Of a stretch of 64,000 nucleotides of DNA, positions 37,230-46,003 are shown piece by piece. Source of the DNA: Nocardiopsis ansamitocini (GTDB lineage: Bacteria > Actinomycetota > Actinomycetes > Streptosporangiales > Streptosporangiaceae); the NCBI RefSeq assembly GCF_030268225.1, contig NZ_BSQG01000010.1:1-64000 (forward strand). The letters are read 5' to 3'. The notes beneath the pieces are model-generated. The model was given only the letters and a program-made list of their open reading frames with translations. It had not been told where the DNA came from and made no database searches. The number at the start of each line of letters is the position of its first letter. Within the stretch, counting starts at the first letter, position 1. The position numbers and the translations under genes are program-made.

Positions 37230-37996
37230 GGCGACTCCCCGGTGTCGAGTCCCGCGTAGGCGAACACGCGGTCCTGGTAGTCACCGGATGTCCCGGACAC
37301 GAGTGCGGCCGGGACCCCGGTGGGCACGATGCTGATACGGCGGGTGGCGTACCGCCTGCTCGCGGACGCGAAGGAGCGCGGGACGTCGCTGAGCACGGCC
37401 AGCGTCCGCTCGGGGCCCTCCCCGCCGGGGTCGCGCTCGTACAGCACGTCCACAACGGTCTCCGCATCGGTGCCGGACATCCGGCGGTAGGGCAGCGGCA
37501 CGGCACCCAGCAGTTCGGCGACGGGGTCGGCGACGCTGCGGCGCAGCACCAGCAGGGGGTCGGGGACGAAGGAACGCCGCCCCAGATAGGGCTGCCAGTG
37601 CGGGGTGAGCAGGGCGTCGGCGATGTCGTGGGTGGCGGGGCCGGTGACGGCCACCGTGAACACGGCGTCTGCGAGATAGGAGCGCCGGGTGACGATGGTC
37701 GTCTGGTTCTCGCCCCGGCGCTTGCCCTCGGCCGTGGGAACCGTCCGGTCGCGGGGCAGTCCGCCGCCCACGGTGTGGAAGTCGACCATGCGCACGCCGG
37801 GCCGGTCCACGCGCACGGTCAGCTCCAGTTCGGCGTAGCGCTCCAGGGGTTCGCCCCGCTGCACGCCCTGGGCCGCGGCGAACATGCCGATCAGGCCCGA
37901 GCGTGTGGGGTAGGGCAGGGTGTCGCGTTCACCGAAGGCGCTGTGCTCACCCCAGCTCTGCATGGGCCCGGCCAGGCGCAGCAGCAGTCCGCTCAC
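37226..37996 (-). CDS. cas5e: Cascade subunit Cas5e (locus 1)
   Basis: A 256-residue Cas5e/CasD. It opens with LLLRLAGPMQSWGEHSAFGE and TRSGLIGMFAAAQG, and has the middle segment TRRSYLADAVFTVAV and PYLGRRSFVPDPLL; all are typical of the family. It caps the 5' handle of the crRNA in the Cascade complex. It overlaps cas7e and cas6e by 4 bases on each side. Confidence 0.92.
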   Translation of the reverse strand: MSGLLLRLAGPMQSWGEHSAFGERDTLPYPTRSGLIGMFAAAQGVQRGEPLERYAELELTVRVDRPGVRMVDFHTVGGGLPRDRTVPTAEGKRRGENQTTIVTRRSYLADAVFTVAVTGPATHDIADALLTPHWQPYLGRRSFVPDPLLVLRRSVADPVAELLGAVPLPYRRMSGTDAETVVDVLYERDPGGEGPERTLAVLSDVPRSFASASRRYATRRISIVPTGVPAALVSGTSGDYQDRVFAYAGLDTGESP

Positions 37997-39129
37997 GCCT
38001 GGTCCCGCTGGAACGCGGCCGTGACAGCGGCGTCGATGAGCCCGGGGTAGGAGTCGTGCTGCCGTCCCAGCCCGGTGAGCTCGTCCTTGTCATCCCGGGC
38101 TGCGTAACCGCCAAGGATGAGGCTGTCCTGCCACCACAGCTGTTGGACGCGCCGCGCGTAGGCGTCGAGTTCGTCGCGGGCGCGGGCCGCGTAGCCGTCC
38201 GCGCCGTACAGCGCGGTCTCGAAGGCGGGCGCGAAGGAGACGGGGCGGTCGGCGCGCACCGCCACGTGCACCAGGTCGGGCAGGGTCATGGCGGCGGTGG
38301 CGTTCTGCTTGCCCGAGGGCACGGTCTGCACGAAGGCGCGCAGGAACTCCGTGACGAGTTCGCGCGCGGTGGCGGCGTCACCGTCGAGGTTGCGCAGCAG
38401 CCCGGCGAGGTCGATGTTGGCGTAGCGGTAGAACGTGCCGGCGCTGAACTGGCCGGCGTTCATGTGGCCGCTGCCGCGGTCGTTGTCCTTGGGCACGTCG
38501 TCCACGGCGGTGAAGAAGTCCACCTCGACGGCGGTGCCGTGCACGGTGAAGGCGTGCGCGAACTGCACGGCGCCGTCGACCTCGGTGGAGGGCAGTTCGG
38601 CGAGCATCCGGCCGAACAGGTTGACGGTGGCGTTGCGGCTGCTGAGCACGGCAACGATCGGCTCGCCGGGCAGGATTGCCTTGGGGGTCTTCTTCGCTGC
38701 TTCCTTGGCGATCTCCTCCTTGTGGTCGGCGGCGATGCCGGCGAGGGCGTCGATGGCCGAGACGGGGAGGTAGAACAGCACGGAGGTCGCGGGCGGTTCG
38801 CCCTCCTTCTCTTTCTCCAGCTTGATGCCGCCCTTGGCCACCGACAACACGATCTGGCGGCCGCCGTGCTCGGCGAGGGCGGCGTCCCAGCCGCGCGCCA
38901 CCAGGCGCTCGGCGACCTGGCCGATGAGGCGGCGGGTGCGCACCGCGGAGTCGCCCAGGCGCTGCTCGACCTGGTGGCGCACCGCGCGTTTCCAGCTCTG
39001 GCTGGACACGCGGGTGCGCTCCTTTCCTCCGTAGACGACCGTCTTGGGCGATCCGAGGTCGTCGCGGTTGACGTTGGAGTAGGGCAGGGTCTGCAGGGCG
39101 TGGACGTCCAGGTACAGGGGCGATGTCAT
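37993..39129 (-). CDS. cas7e: Cascade backbone subunit Cas7e (locus 1)
   Basis: A 378-residue Cas7e/CasC/Cse4. The N-terminal LDVHALQTLPYSNVNRDDLG and KTVVYGGKERTRVSSQSWKR are diagnostic of the family. The protein polymerises along the crRNA. The ATG at 39129 overlaps the cas11 stop by 4 bases; longer readings upstream are out of keeping with the family N-terminus. It is clearly diverged from the Cas7e of locus 2, although both keep the same signatures. Confidence 0.93.
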   Translation of the reverse strand: MTSPLYLDVHALQTLPYSNVNRDDLGSPKTVVYGGKERTRVSSQSWKRAVRHQVEQRLGDSAVRTRRLIGQVAERLVARGWDAALAEHGGRQIVLSVAKGGIKLEKEKEGEPPATSVLFYLPVSAIDALAGIAADHKEEIAKEAAKKTPKAILPGEPIVAVLSSRNATVNLFGRMLAELPSTEVDGAVQFAHAFTVHGTAVEVDFFTAVDDVPKDNDRGSGHMNAGQFSAGTFYRYANIDLAGLLRNLDGDAATARELVTEFLRAFVQTVPSGKQNATAAMTLPDLVHVAVRADRPVSFAPAFETALYGADGYAARARDELDAYARRVQQLWWQDSLILGGYAARDDKDELTGLGRQHDSYPGLIDAAVTAAFQRDQA

Positions 39130-39809
39130 GCGGCTTTGCTCTCTTCGTCGGTGGGGGTGGTCGTGTCGTTCGTGCGGCGCGCGGTCTCCAGCGCCCGGTG
39201 GTAGGTCTGCACCCACTCCTTGGCGACCTGGCGGGGGGTGCGGCCCCAGCGGGCGAGGTCGCGGGCGAGCAGGCCCCAGTCCAGGGCCACGTGGTCGGCG
39301 CGCAGGTGCAGCACCAGGCGCGGCAGGTGGCGGTGCACGCCCTCCAACGGCTGGCGGGCCAGCAGGTGCAGGCGCTGCTCGGTGGTGTCGGCCTTGGCCT
39401 CGCCGTGCAGGACTGCGTCGGCGAGGGTCGCACCGAGGTTGAGCCGCTTGGGGGCCGGGCCTTGCGGCGCGGTGGTCGCCTGCTCCGCGACAGCGGTGGG
39501 AGCTGTTTCCTGTTCCGGTGCTGCCTGCTCCTCCGGTTCGTCCTTCGCCGCGCCGTCGGCGTCGCGGGCCGTCCTTGACTGGGCGGCCATCATCGCGGCC
39601 ACGGCGTAGAAGGCACGCTCGGTGGCGGCCCGCTCCCCTGCGGTGAAGGGCGCGACGATGCGGTGCGCGGGGATCATGCGGGGGTCGTCCGGGGTGAGCC
39701 CGACCCCGCGGCGCAGTGCCGCGCGGCTCGCGGGTTCCTTGACGACCAGGGCGCGGACCCGCTCGACGAGCAGGTCCGCGCGGGCGAGGATCCGTTCGCT
39801 GTCGGTCAC
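39126..39809 (-). CDS. casB: Cascade small subunit Cas11/Cse2 (locus 1)
   Basis: A 227-residue helical Cse2. The N-terminal part (LRRGVGLTPDDPRMIPAHRI) and the C-terminal helices (LARDLARWGRTPRQVAKEW) fit the family. Between them, after residue 90, is an insert rich in Glu, Ala and Pro (about 40 residues: KDEPEEQAAPEQETAPTAVA), longer than usual and probably a disordered linker. The start is a GTG overlapping cas8e by 4 bases. Two copies normally sit along the belly of Cascade. Confidence 0.85.
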   Translation of the reverse strand: MTDSERILARADLLVERVRALVVKEPASRAALRRGVGLTPDDPRMIPAHRIVAPFTAGERAATERAFYAVAAMMAAQSRTARDADGAAKDEPEEQAAPEQETAPTAVAEQATTAPQGPAPKRLNLGATLADAVLHGEAKADTTEQRLHLLARQPLEGVHRHLPRLVLHLRADHVALDWGLLARDLARWGRTPRQVAKEWVQTYHRALETARRTNDTTTPTDEESKAA

Positions 39810-41446
39810 GCGCCCACCTCCTTGGTTCTCGTGTCTTTCTGGGCCCTGGCGGGTTGCCAGTTGTCGAACAGGGTGCTGCGGAAGCGCTCCACGACCCGGG
39901 CCACCCGGGGACGCTCGCAGTAGGGCCCGGTGACCTGGTCGTAGGCGGCCAGCGCCGCCAGGTTGAAGGCGTTGCCGGGACCGGCGGCGCCCCGGGTGTA
40001 ACCGCTGGTGGAACGGTCGTGGGCGATGTCCCAGAACGCCGCCTCCGCGCGCGACCAGTAACGGCTCGCGGCCGGGCGCGCCCACGGCCCGCTGCCGGTG
40101 TCGGTGCGCGGCCCTCCCCCGCCGGGGCTGTTCGCGGCTTTCCAGGCGTCCTTGCACGCGTTGTCCAGGCGGCGGCCGAGCGCCTCGGCGGAGGCGCGGG
40201 CCAGGCCGATGCGGCGCAGCGTCCGCACCCGTTCGGTGCCCTCCTCGTCGCGTTCGGCCAGCCAACGCAGGACCTCGGGCGTGGTGGCGGCGAACCACTG
40301 GCGGTCCCGGGTCTGGCCGTCCTGGTCGAACCCGAAGCCGCGCAGTCGCGCCCCGTTTAGGATCTCCGCGGGCACGCCGGACTGCTGGGTGCAGTCGTCG
40401 AGGATGTTCGGACGCCGCCCTCTGGTGTCGCCGTGGCGCAGCAGGGCGTCGAGGTCGCGCCACACGGCGCGGTCGGCGTCGGCGGGGCGCGCGTAGAGCC
40501 GCCCCTCCTTGGTGGGCTGGTAGATGAGGTAGGGGTCCAGCGGCGTCTCGACGCGTTCGCGCCGGGCCCAGGTGACCCAGGCGTCCACCACCTCGGAGCC
40601 GTCGGGCGAGGGCTCCAGGAGCACGGCGTGGCGGGCCTGGCCCATGAGCATCGCCGCGGGCCCCTCGGGGGCGGGGGGCAGGCCCAGCGGGTCGTCGAGG
40701 TCGGGGCGCTCCCACGGGGCGAGGTCGTGAGCGCGCTCGGCATCGCCCGGGTAGGGGATGTTGAGGATCAGGCTCTCGAAGAGGGTGCGCCCCACCGGGT
40801 GGTAGGAGACGGTGCCGCGCAGCGGTCCGGCGGTCACGTTGGCCTCGTTTCGGCCGCGCACCACCCGCGCCGAGCAGCGGCCCGAGGGGCCGTTGCCCAG
40901 GGTGGCCAGCAGGTGCCAGGCGGCCTCGGCCGCACCGAGGGGCCTGGGGGCGAGGTCGTTGTGGTGGCCGCCCAGCCACACCTGGTTCTGCCCGGCCGTG
41001 CGACCCCACGCCAGCTTGTTGACGCCCGAGGGCTTGGGGCACTCCGTGCGCAGCCGGGGGTCCTGCATCCAGGGGCGTTCGGGGTGGAAGAGGTCGAAAC
41101 GGTCGGCGTGTGCGGCGAAGTACCCCTCGACCGCGTCGGCGTCGAGCGCGCCTGCGCCGAGGAGGTCGCAGCGGCGGTCCTGCCACTCCTCCTTGTCCTC
41201 GGCCTCGTCGAGCCCCGAGGCACGCGCGGTGATCACTACGAGTACACGCCACAGCATCGCCGAGGCGGGCGGGAGCGGGAGTTCGACGTCGACGAGCCCA
41301 CCGGCGCGCAGGAGGACGTCCTTGAGCCCCAGGGAGACCGGAGATTCCAGCAGGTCACACCCATGAGCAACGACCCAGGGCGAGGTTGCCAGGTCGTAGC
41401 CGGGGGATGGTGAATCGGTGATAACCCCTCCAGGAGTTCGCGTCAC
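39806..41446 (-). CDS. casA: Cascade large subunit Cas8e/Cse1 (locus 1)
   Basis: A 546-residue Cas8e, normal in size. Recognisable segments are SPVSLGLKDVLLRAGGLVD, DLFHPERPWMQDPRL, VNKLAWGRTAGQNQVWLGGH, ESLILNIPYPGD and RDRQWFAATTPEVLRWLAE. It recognises the PAM and recruits Cas3. The start is taken as the GTG at 41446, giving MTRTPGG before YDLATSPWV. The reading frame stays open further upstream but without family character. No cas3 lies upstream: the next gene is an unrelated DUF6924 protein on the other strand, 270 bases away. Confidence 0.88.
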   Translation of the reverse strand: MTRTPGGVITDSPSPGYDLATSPWVVAHGCDLLESPVSLGLKDVLLRAGGLVDVELPLPPASAMLWRVLVVITARASGLDEAEDKEEWQDRRCDLLGAGALDADAVEGYFAAHADRFDLFHPERPWMQDPRLRTECPKPSGVNKLAWGRTAGQNQVWLGGHHNDLAPRPLGAAEAAWHLLATLGNGPSGRCSARVVRGRNEANVTAGPLRGTVSYHPVGRTLFESLILNIPYPGDAERAHDLAPWERPDLDDPLGLPPAPEGPAAMLMGQARHAVLLEPSPDGSEVVDAWVTWARRERVETPLDPYLIYQPTKEGRLYARPADADRAVWRDLDALLRHGDTRGRRPNILDDCTQQSGVPAEILNGARLRGFGFDQDGQTRDRQWFAATTPEVLRWLAERDEEGTERVRTLRRIGLARASAEALGRRLDNACKDAWKAANSPGGGGPRTDTGSGPWARPAASRYWSRAEAAFWDIAHDRSTSGYTRGAAGPGNAFNLAALAAYDQVTGPYCERPRVARVVERFRSTLFDNWQPARAQKDTRTKEVGA

Positions 41447-41716
41447 GTACCGGAGGCGCACAGGGCACCGTGCGGGGCGCGGATCACCTGGAAAACACCG
41501 GTGGTCCGCCGATGAGACGAGCGTGGCAGCGGCGTCCGCGAAACGCGGGGCGAATTCGGAAAATCGCTGGATTTGATTACCCGGAGTGACCGAAATTGTT
41601 CCGGGGGGACGACTCGCCCCTCCCGGGCGTCGGGCGGCGGAGGGCCCGTGTCGGTGGCCCCGGGTACATTGCCGTTCCGCGCCGAAACGGTCGGCGCCCC
41701 GCCCCGGACGGAACCG

Positions 41717-42124
41717 ATGCAACCCCTGCCGCTCACCGACGACGCACTGATCGTGCGCACCGACTACTCCGACGACGCGGTCTGGACGGCCGTCGTCGAG
41801 GCCGTGCGCGCGCCCAGCGAGGACGACGGTTTCCTCGCCTACGTCGACCTGCTCGACGACCCCGCCTACACGGGCGCCGCCAAGGAAGAGCTGATGGCAC
41901 TGGTACCCGAGGGGTACGGCCACACGTTCCTGATGGTGGTGGACGACGTGACCGTCCGCGAGCCCGGACATCCGCTGCTGGTCGTCGACCTGTCCGAGGA
42001 GCCCGGCCTGGCGTTTCGGGCCGCGCCCCGCGCCATCCAGTCGATCGAGAACAACCTGTCGATCGCGAACATGGACTTCACGGACTTCTACGTCGAGGAG
42101 GGCGAGGTCCAGCAGGGCTTCTGA
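41717..42124 (+). CDS. DUF6924 domain protein
   Basis: A 135-residue acidic protein: TDDALIVRTDYSDDAVWTAV at the start, then HTFLMVVDDVTVREPGHPLL and AIQSIENNLSIANMDFTDFY near the end. I match it to the actinobacterial DUF6924 group from the IENNLSIANMDF motif. Its function is unknown. The ATG at 41717 has an upstream ACGGAACC. It sits where cas3 would be expected in a complete type I-E locus, but it is on the opposite strand and unrelated to any cas family. Confidence 0.65.
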   Translation: MQPLPLTDDALIVRTDYSDDAVWTAVVEAVRAPSEDDGFLAYVDLLDDPAYTGAAKEELMALVPEGYGHTFLMVVDDVTVREPGHPLLVVDLSEEPGLAFRAAPRAIQSIENNLSIANMDFTDFYVEEGEVQQGF

Positions 42125-42510
42125 GGCGTTCCCGGCCCGGGAGCGGGTGCTGGGCTCGGGCCGCTCCCTGCCGAGAGCACCTCAACTTCACCCTTACGGC
42201 GTAGATTTTTAATGGCCGGGGCTCCGGGACGGGCCCGCCCGGGCAATGGCGAACCGGGTACGTCTCGACGAGCGCCCCCGCACCCGCGGCGGGCCGACCG
42301 GGCCGCGGCCGAGGAGTCCCTGCCACCGCGGTGACCGTTTGCCCGGCCCCGAGGGAATGCGCACGGTCCGGGCCGAGGACGCCGGCCCAGAGGGCACTCC
42401 CGGTGACGGAGCCCTCCCCGATCCGTCGGAATCGACACGCGCCCCTGCTCCCCCGGGCCGCGAAGTCCCGCACCAGCGAGGTTGTCCCACCCGCCCGGTA
42501 GGTTCGCCCC
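42125..42510. other. Intergenic region, nothing recognised
   Basis: 386 bases between two rightward genes. There is one AT-rich patch (ACGGCGTAGATTTTTAATGG, near 42200) that could be a promoter element. Otherwise it is GC-rich with no credible gene. Confidence 0.35.
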
Positions 42511-44502
42511 ATGTCGGACCGCACTCTCATCCTCGGCACCCTCCGCACGGCACCGGGCGTGCTCCTCATCGAGCCCGGCCCTCACCTGGTCATGCAGGAC
42601 GAGGTGCACACCCTGGCGAAGGAGGAGCGCGAGCGGCGCGGCCTGCCCCCCTCCCACCCCTACGTCGGCTGGCACACCCAGGCCAACGGCTTCGGCCGCG
42701 GCGGCACCCTCGTCCGCCCCCAGCGCGTCTTCTTCGGCGGCGACCGCGCCGTCGTCGCCCGCGCCCTGTCGCTCCTGGAGCCGCACGGCTTCGCCGTCCT
42801 GGGCGGGCGCAGCGACACCGAGTCGTTCGTACTGCACCGCGACGCCTCCCCCGAGCGGGTCGATCACACGCTCGCCGACGCATGGCGCACCCGCCTGGCG
42901 GTCCTCGGCGACGACCGGTCGGGGCCGGCCCCCTTGCGCGACGGCGAGGAGGCGCTCCTGCACGCCCTCGTCGCACACCCCGGGATGCGCGAGCTCCTCG
43001 CCCCAGCGGTCCGGGCCCTGCGCATCCGGTCGGCGCTGACCCCCGCCGACCTCGACACCACGCTGTCCCCCGACGGCGTGGACGCCCTCGGCGCCGAGGC
43101 ATCCCCCGTGGTCGCCCACGCCCTGGCGGCGGACCACCCCGGGGCGCGCCGGGCCGCCGCCGCACTGGCCGGGCAGGGCCGCGCCGACTCCCGCGTCCTC
43201 ACCGCCTGGGACGACACCGCCGAAGCGGTGCGGGCCGCCCGGGCCTCGGCCCTGGCCGGACGCGAGGCCACCACCTACCTCGACCTGGTCGAGGCCGACG
43301 GCGGGGACCCCGTGGCCGCTGCCGTCGCACTCGCCGAGGACATCAGAACGCACGGCGGCGAGGACTCCGGCGCACGCGTCGCGGAGGTCGCCCTGCGCCT
43401 GGTCGGCCGCTACGGCGCGAGCGGCCGGGACAACGCCCTGCGCGCGCTCCGCGACGAGCGGGTGCCGTCCTGGCTCCGTGTCGTCATCGCCGACCGCTGG
43501 ACCCGGAGCCCCGTGACCGTGGACGGTCTGCGCGCCGACCACTCCCACCCCCTGCGCCCCGGCCTTGCGACGGCGCCCGGGGCCGTGGCGACCGCGGCCG
43601 CCTGGCCCGACGCCGTCGACGAGGTGCGCGCGTCGGCCGGACTGCCCCCGAGCCCCGGATTCGATCTCGCGCACGGACCCGACCGCAACGCGGCGATCGA
43701 GCTGCGCGAGACCGTCGTCGCCCGGCACCTGGACGGCCTGCGGGCGGCGCTGGCGCGCGAGGACCTCGACGAGCCCGCCCTCGCGGTCCTGCTCGAACTG
43801 CTCTCGGGCGCAAACGCCCTGCGCCCGCAGGACCTCGCCCCGTTCGCGCGCACCTGGCGCAAGCGCCTCTTCGTCAAGCCGACCCCTTACACGGACGCCC
43901 CGCCTGCGCTCGTGGTGTACACGGCGGCCCTCGCCGGGGTGGACGCCCCCGCAGCGGGGAAGGTCGTCGACGCCGTGCTGCGCGACAAGCGCCAGTGGTC
44001 GCTGCCCGTGCGCCTAATGGTGCACGGGGCCGTCGGCCGGGGCCGGGAGGAGGACCTGGCCACGGAGGCCGAACTCGTCGCCCCGGCCCACGGCGGCGGA
44101 AAGGGCTCGGGCGCCGCCCGGCACGCCCTGTGCCTGGTGCGCGCGAGGCTGCGGGGCATCACTGTGGTGGAGGCCGCCTGCGCGTCGCTGCTGGAGGCGC
44201 CCGAGCAGCCGCCGTACGTGCGGCGCGGGTTCGCCACCGTCGCCGTCTCCCTGGCGGAAGGCGGAACGGGCCTGTGGGAGCACCGTTTCCGGGAGCGTTC
44301 CGGACGCGCCCTGGAGGCCGCGCTGCGCGTCGCGGGCGACGCGACCCTGCCGGAGGAAGCGCGCCGCCGGGTGCTGCGGCTCGCCGACGAGACGACCGTC
44401 CTGGACCGCCCCGAGCACACCCGGCCGGTCAGGGTGCACGCCGACGAGGTGGAGCGGCTGCGCGCGGCACGCGAGGAGGTCCGGGCCCGGCTCGTCACGT
44501 GA
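42511..44502 (+). CDS. Large helical protein, unknown function
   Basis: A 663-residue protein that I do not recognise. The first 110 residues contain beta-rich segments (LILGTLRTAPGVLLIEPGPH, HPYVGWHTQANGFGRGG). The rest is almost entirely Ala/Leu/Arg-rich helices such as GARRAAAALAGQGRADSRVL and LEAALRVAGDATLPEEARRR, which look like HEAT/ARM-type repeats. There is no signal peptide, membrane helix or nucleotide-binding motif. Codon bias is strongly that of a real gene, and the ATG follows a weak GGTAGGTTCG site. It may be a scaffold protein; any link to the nearby Cas genes is unproven. Confidence 0.65.
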   Translation: MSDRTLILGTLRTAPGVLLIEPGPHLVMQDEVHTLAKEERERRGLPPSHPYVGWHTQANGFGRGGTLVRPQRVFFGGDRAVVARALSLLEPHGFAVLGGRSDTESFVLHRDASPERVDHTLADAWRTRLAVLGDDRSGPAPLRDGEEALLHALVAHPGMRELLAPAVRALRIRSALTPADLDTTLSPDGVDALGAEASPVVAHALAADHPGARRAAAALAGQGRADSRVLTAWDDTAEAVRAARASALAGREATTYLDLVEADGGDPVAAAVALAEDIRTHGGEDSGARVAEVALRLVGRYGASGRDNALRALRDERVPSWLRVVIADRWTRSPVTVDGLRADHSHPLRPGLATAPGAVATAAAWPDAVDEVRASAGLPPSPGFDLAHGPDRNAAIELRETVVARHLDGLRAALAREDLDEPALAVLLELLSGANALRPQDLAPFARTWRKRLFVKPTPYTDAPPALVVYTAALAGVDAPAAGKVVDAVLRDKRQWSLPVRLMVHGAVGRGREEDLATEAELVAPAHGGGKGSGAARHALCLVRARLRGITVVEAACASLLEAPEQPPYVRRGFATVAVSLAEGGTGLWEHRFRERSGRALEAALRVAGDATLPEEARRRVLRLADETTVLDRPEHTRPVRVHADEVERLRAAREEVRARLVT

Positions 44503-44594
44503 CCCCGGCCGGACCGCCCGCGGGCACGCCCCCGGTGGGGCCACCGCTCGACGTCGCGGTCCTGGAACACGGCACGCTCAGGGCCGGGGCTTGC

Positions 44595-44873
44595 TCACGG
44601 AATGAAAACGCTGGTCCCGAACTCGAACACCCCCTGGCCACCGGGCTCGACCTCACCGACCAGGATTCCGTGGCAGTTGCGTCCGCTGAAGACGATGGCC
44701 GTTTCGTCGGTCTGGTTCCGGACGCTCAACGGCCACATGTCGCTGCTGTAGCACCCGCTGGGGTTGGTGATGGAGGTGGGGCCGAGCGTGAGCGTGCCGT
44801 TCGCGGCGGAGGCGGGGACGGCGTGGGCCAGAACCAGTCCGGCGGTCGCAAGAACGGTGACGATGCTTTTCAC
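44595..44873 (-). CDS. Small secreted protein, 92 residues
   Basis: The protein starts at a GTG with GGAG upstream and opens with a signal peptide (KSIVTVLATAGLVLAHAVPA, then SAAN). The mature part is about 67 residues with two cysteines (SGCYSSDMW and SGRNCHGILVG) and many beta-prone stretches. This suggests a compact disulfide-bonded domain acting outside the cell. The ending VEPGGQGVFEFGTSVFIP recalls small actinobacterial exported beta-sandwich proteins. No family or function is assigned. Confidence 0.6.
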   Translation of the reverse strand: MKSIVTVLATAGLVLAHAVPASAANGTLTLGPTSITNPSGCYSSDMWPLSVRNQTDETAIVFSGRNCHGILVGEVEPGGQGVFEFGTSVFIP

Positions 44874-45050
44874 AGCACTCCAATGACAGAGAGTAACGAT
44901 CCGGCGTCCTGATTCCACCAGCCCGCCCACCGGATACCGCACCCACCACGCCCATCAAAACTATTTTGACCTGGGGAAATGCCAGATCTGTCCCCGCGTG
45001 CGCGACCTGTGCCAGGGGTTGCGCCCGGTGCGCCTGTCCGGGTGCGGTAC

Positions 45051-45932
45051 TCACACCGCTGTTCGAATGATCTCCACGGTGCGCGCCAGGTGGGGCTCAA
45101 AGCGGTCCGGGCGGTGGGCGACGGCAAGTTCCACCCGTGCGTCGGCCCCGGCCAGCGGCCGGTAGACGACGCCGTCGAGTGCCAGCGCCGCCACGGGTTC
45201 GGGCACGACCGCCACGCCGAGGCCGCCGGCCACGAGGGTCACCAGCGTCGAGGTCTCGCCGACCTCGTGGCGGATGCGCGGCTCGACGCCGCCGTCGCGC
45301 AGGAGGCCCAGCACGATGTCGTACATCACCGACCGGCGGTCGGCGGAGTGCACGATCAGATCGACACCGGCGAGGTCCGCGGCGCGCAGGCGTTTGCGGC
45401 GCGCCAGGCGGTGGTCGACCGGCAGGGCGACGACGAGCCGGTCCCGGCGCAGGGTGTGCACGACGAGGGAGGGGCCGACCGCCGGGGGGCGCAGCAGCGC
45501 GACATCGATCGTCCCGGTCCGCAACGCCTCGACCTGGTCGGGCGCCAGCATGTCGCCGCGGAAGGAGAAGTCGACGCCGGGGAGTTGCGCCGAAAGCCGA
45601 CGGGAGAGCGTGGGCAGGAGGCTGTATGTCGCCGAACCCACGCATCCGAGCGCCAGATGGCCCACCGAGCCGGAGGCGACGCGACGCGCGTGGTGGGTGG
45701 CCTCGTCGACGTCGGCGAGAATCGCGCGCGCCCGCTCCAGGTAGGCCCGGCCGGCCTCGGTGAGGCCGACGCGGCGTGTCGTGCGACGGAGCAGCTCGAC
45801 ACCGAGTTCGGCTTCGAGTTGACGGATCTGCTGGGAGAGCGGCGGCTGGGCCATGTGGAGCCGCTCGGCGGCCCGACCGAAGTGGCATTCCTCCGCCACC
45901 GCCACGAAGTACCGAAGATGACGCAGATCCAT
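45051..45932 (-). CDS. LysR-type transcriptional regulator
   Basis: A 293-residue LysR regulator. The N-terminal winged helix reads MDLRHLRYFVAVAEECHFGR, then AAERLHMAQPPLSQQIRQLE. The effector domain follows, with the CatR/BenM-like segment DVALLRPPAVGPSLVVHTLR. It diverges from a thiolase-CoA transferase operon across 71 bases that contain an inverted repeat of LysR-box form. It most likely activates that operon in response to a pathway intermediate such as an aromatic acid or beta-ketoadipate. The inducer is inferred from context only. Confidence 0.88.
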   Translation of the reverse strand: MDLRHLRYFVAVAEECHFGRAAERLHMAQPPLSQQIRQLEAELGVELLRRTTRRVGLTEAGRAYLERARAILADVDEATHHARRVASGSVGHLALGCVGSATYSLLPTLSRRLSAQLPGVDFSFRGDMLAPDQVEALRTGTIDVALLRPPAVGPSLVVHTLRRDRLVVALPVDHRLARRKRLRAADLAGVDLIVHSADRRSVMYDIVLGLLRDGGVEPRIRHEVGETSTLVTLVAGGLGVAVVPEPVAALALDGVVYRPLAGADARVELAVAHRPDRFEPHLARTVEIIRTAV

Positions 45933-45940
45933 ATTTCGTC

Positions 45941-45962
45941 CATATCAATAGGCGTGGATATG
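45941..45962. promoter_or_regulatory. LysR-type operator (CATATC-N10-GATATG)
   Basis: Six-base inverted arms CATATC and GATATG are separated by ten bases, 8 bases from the LysR start and 41 bases from the thiolase start. The spacing fits the T-N11-A box of LysR regulators. A further GATATC lies at about 45973 and could be the activation half-site. Confidence 0.6.
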
Positions 45963-46003
45963 CATACTTCAAGATATCGCGGCCAGGGATTACCGTCGCT
46001 GAT

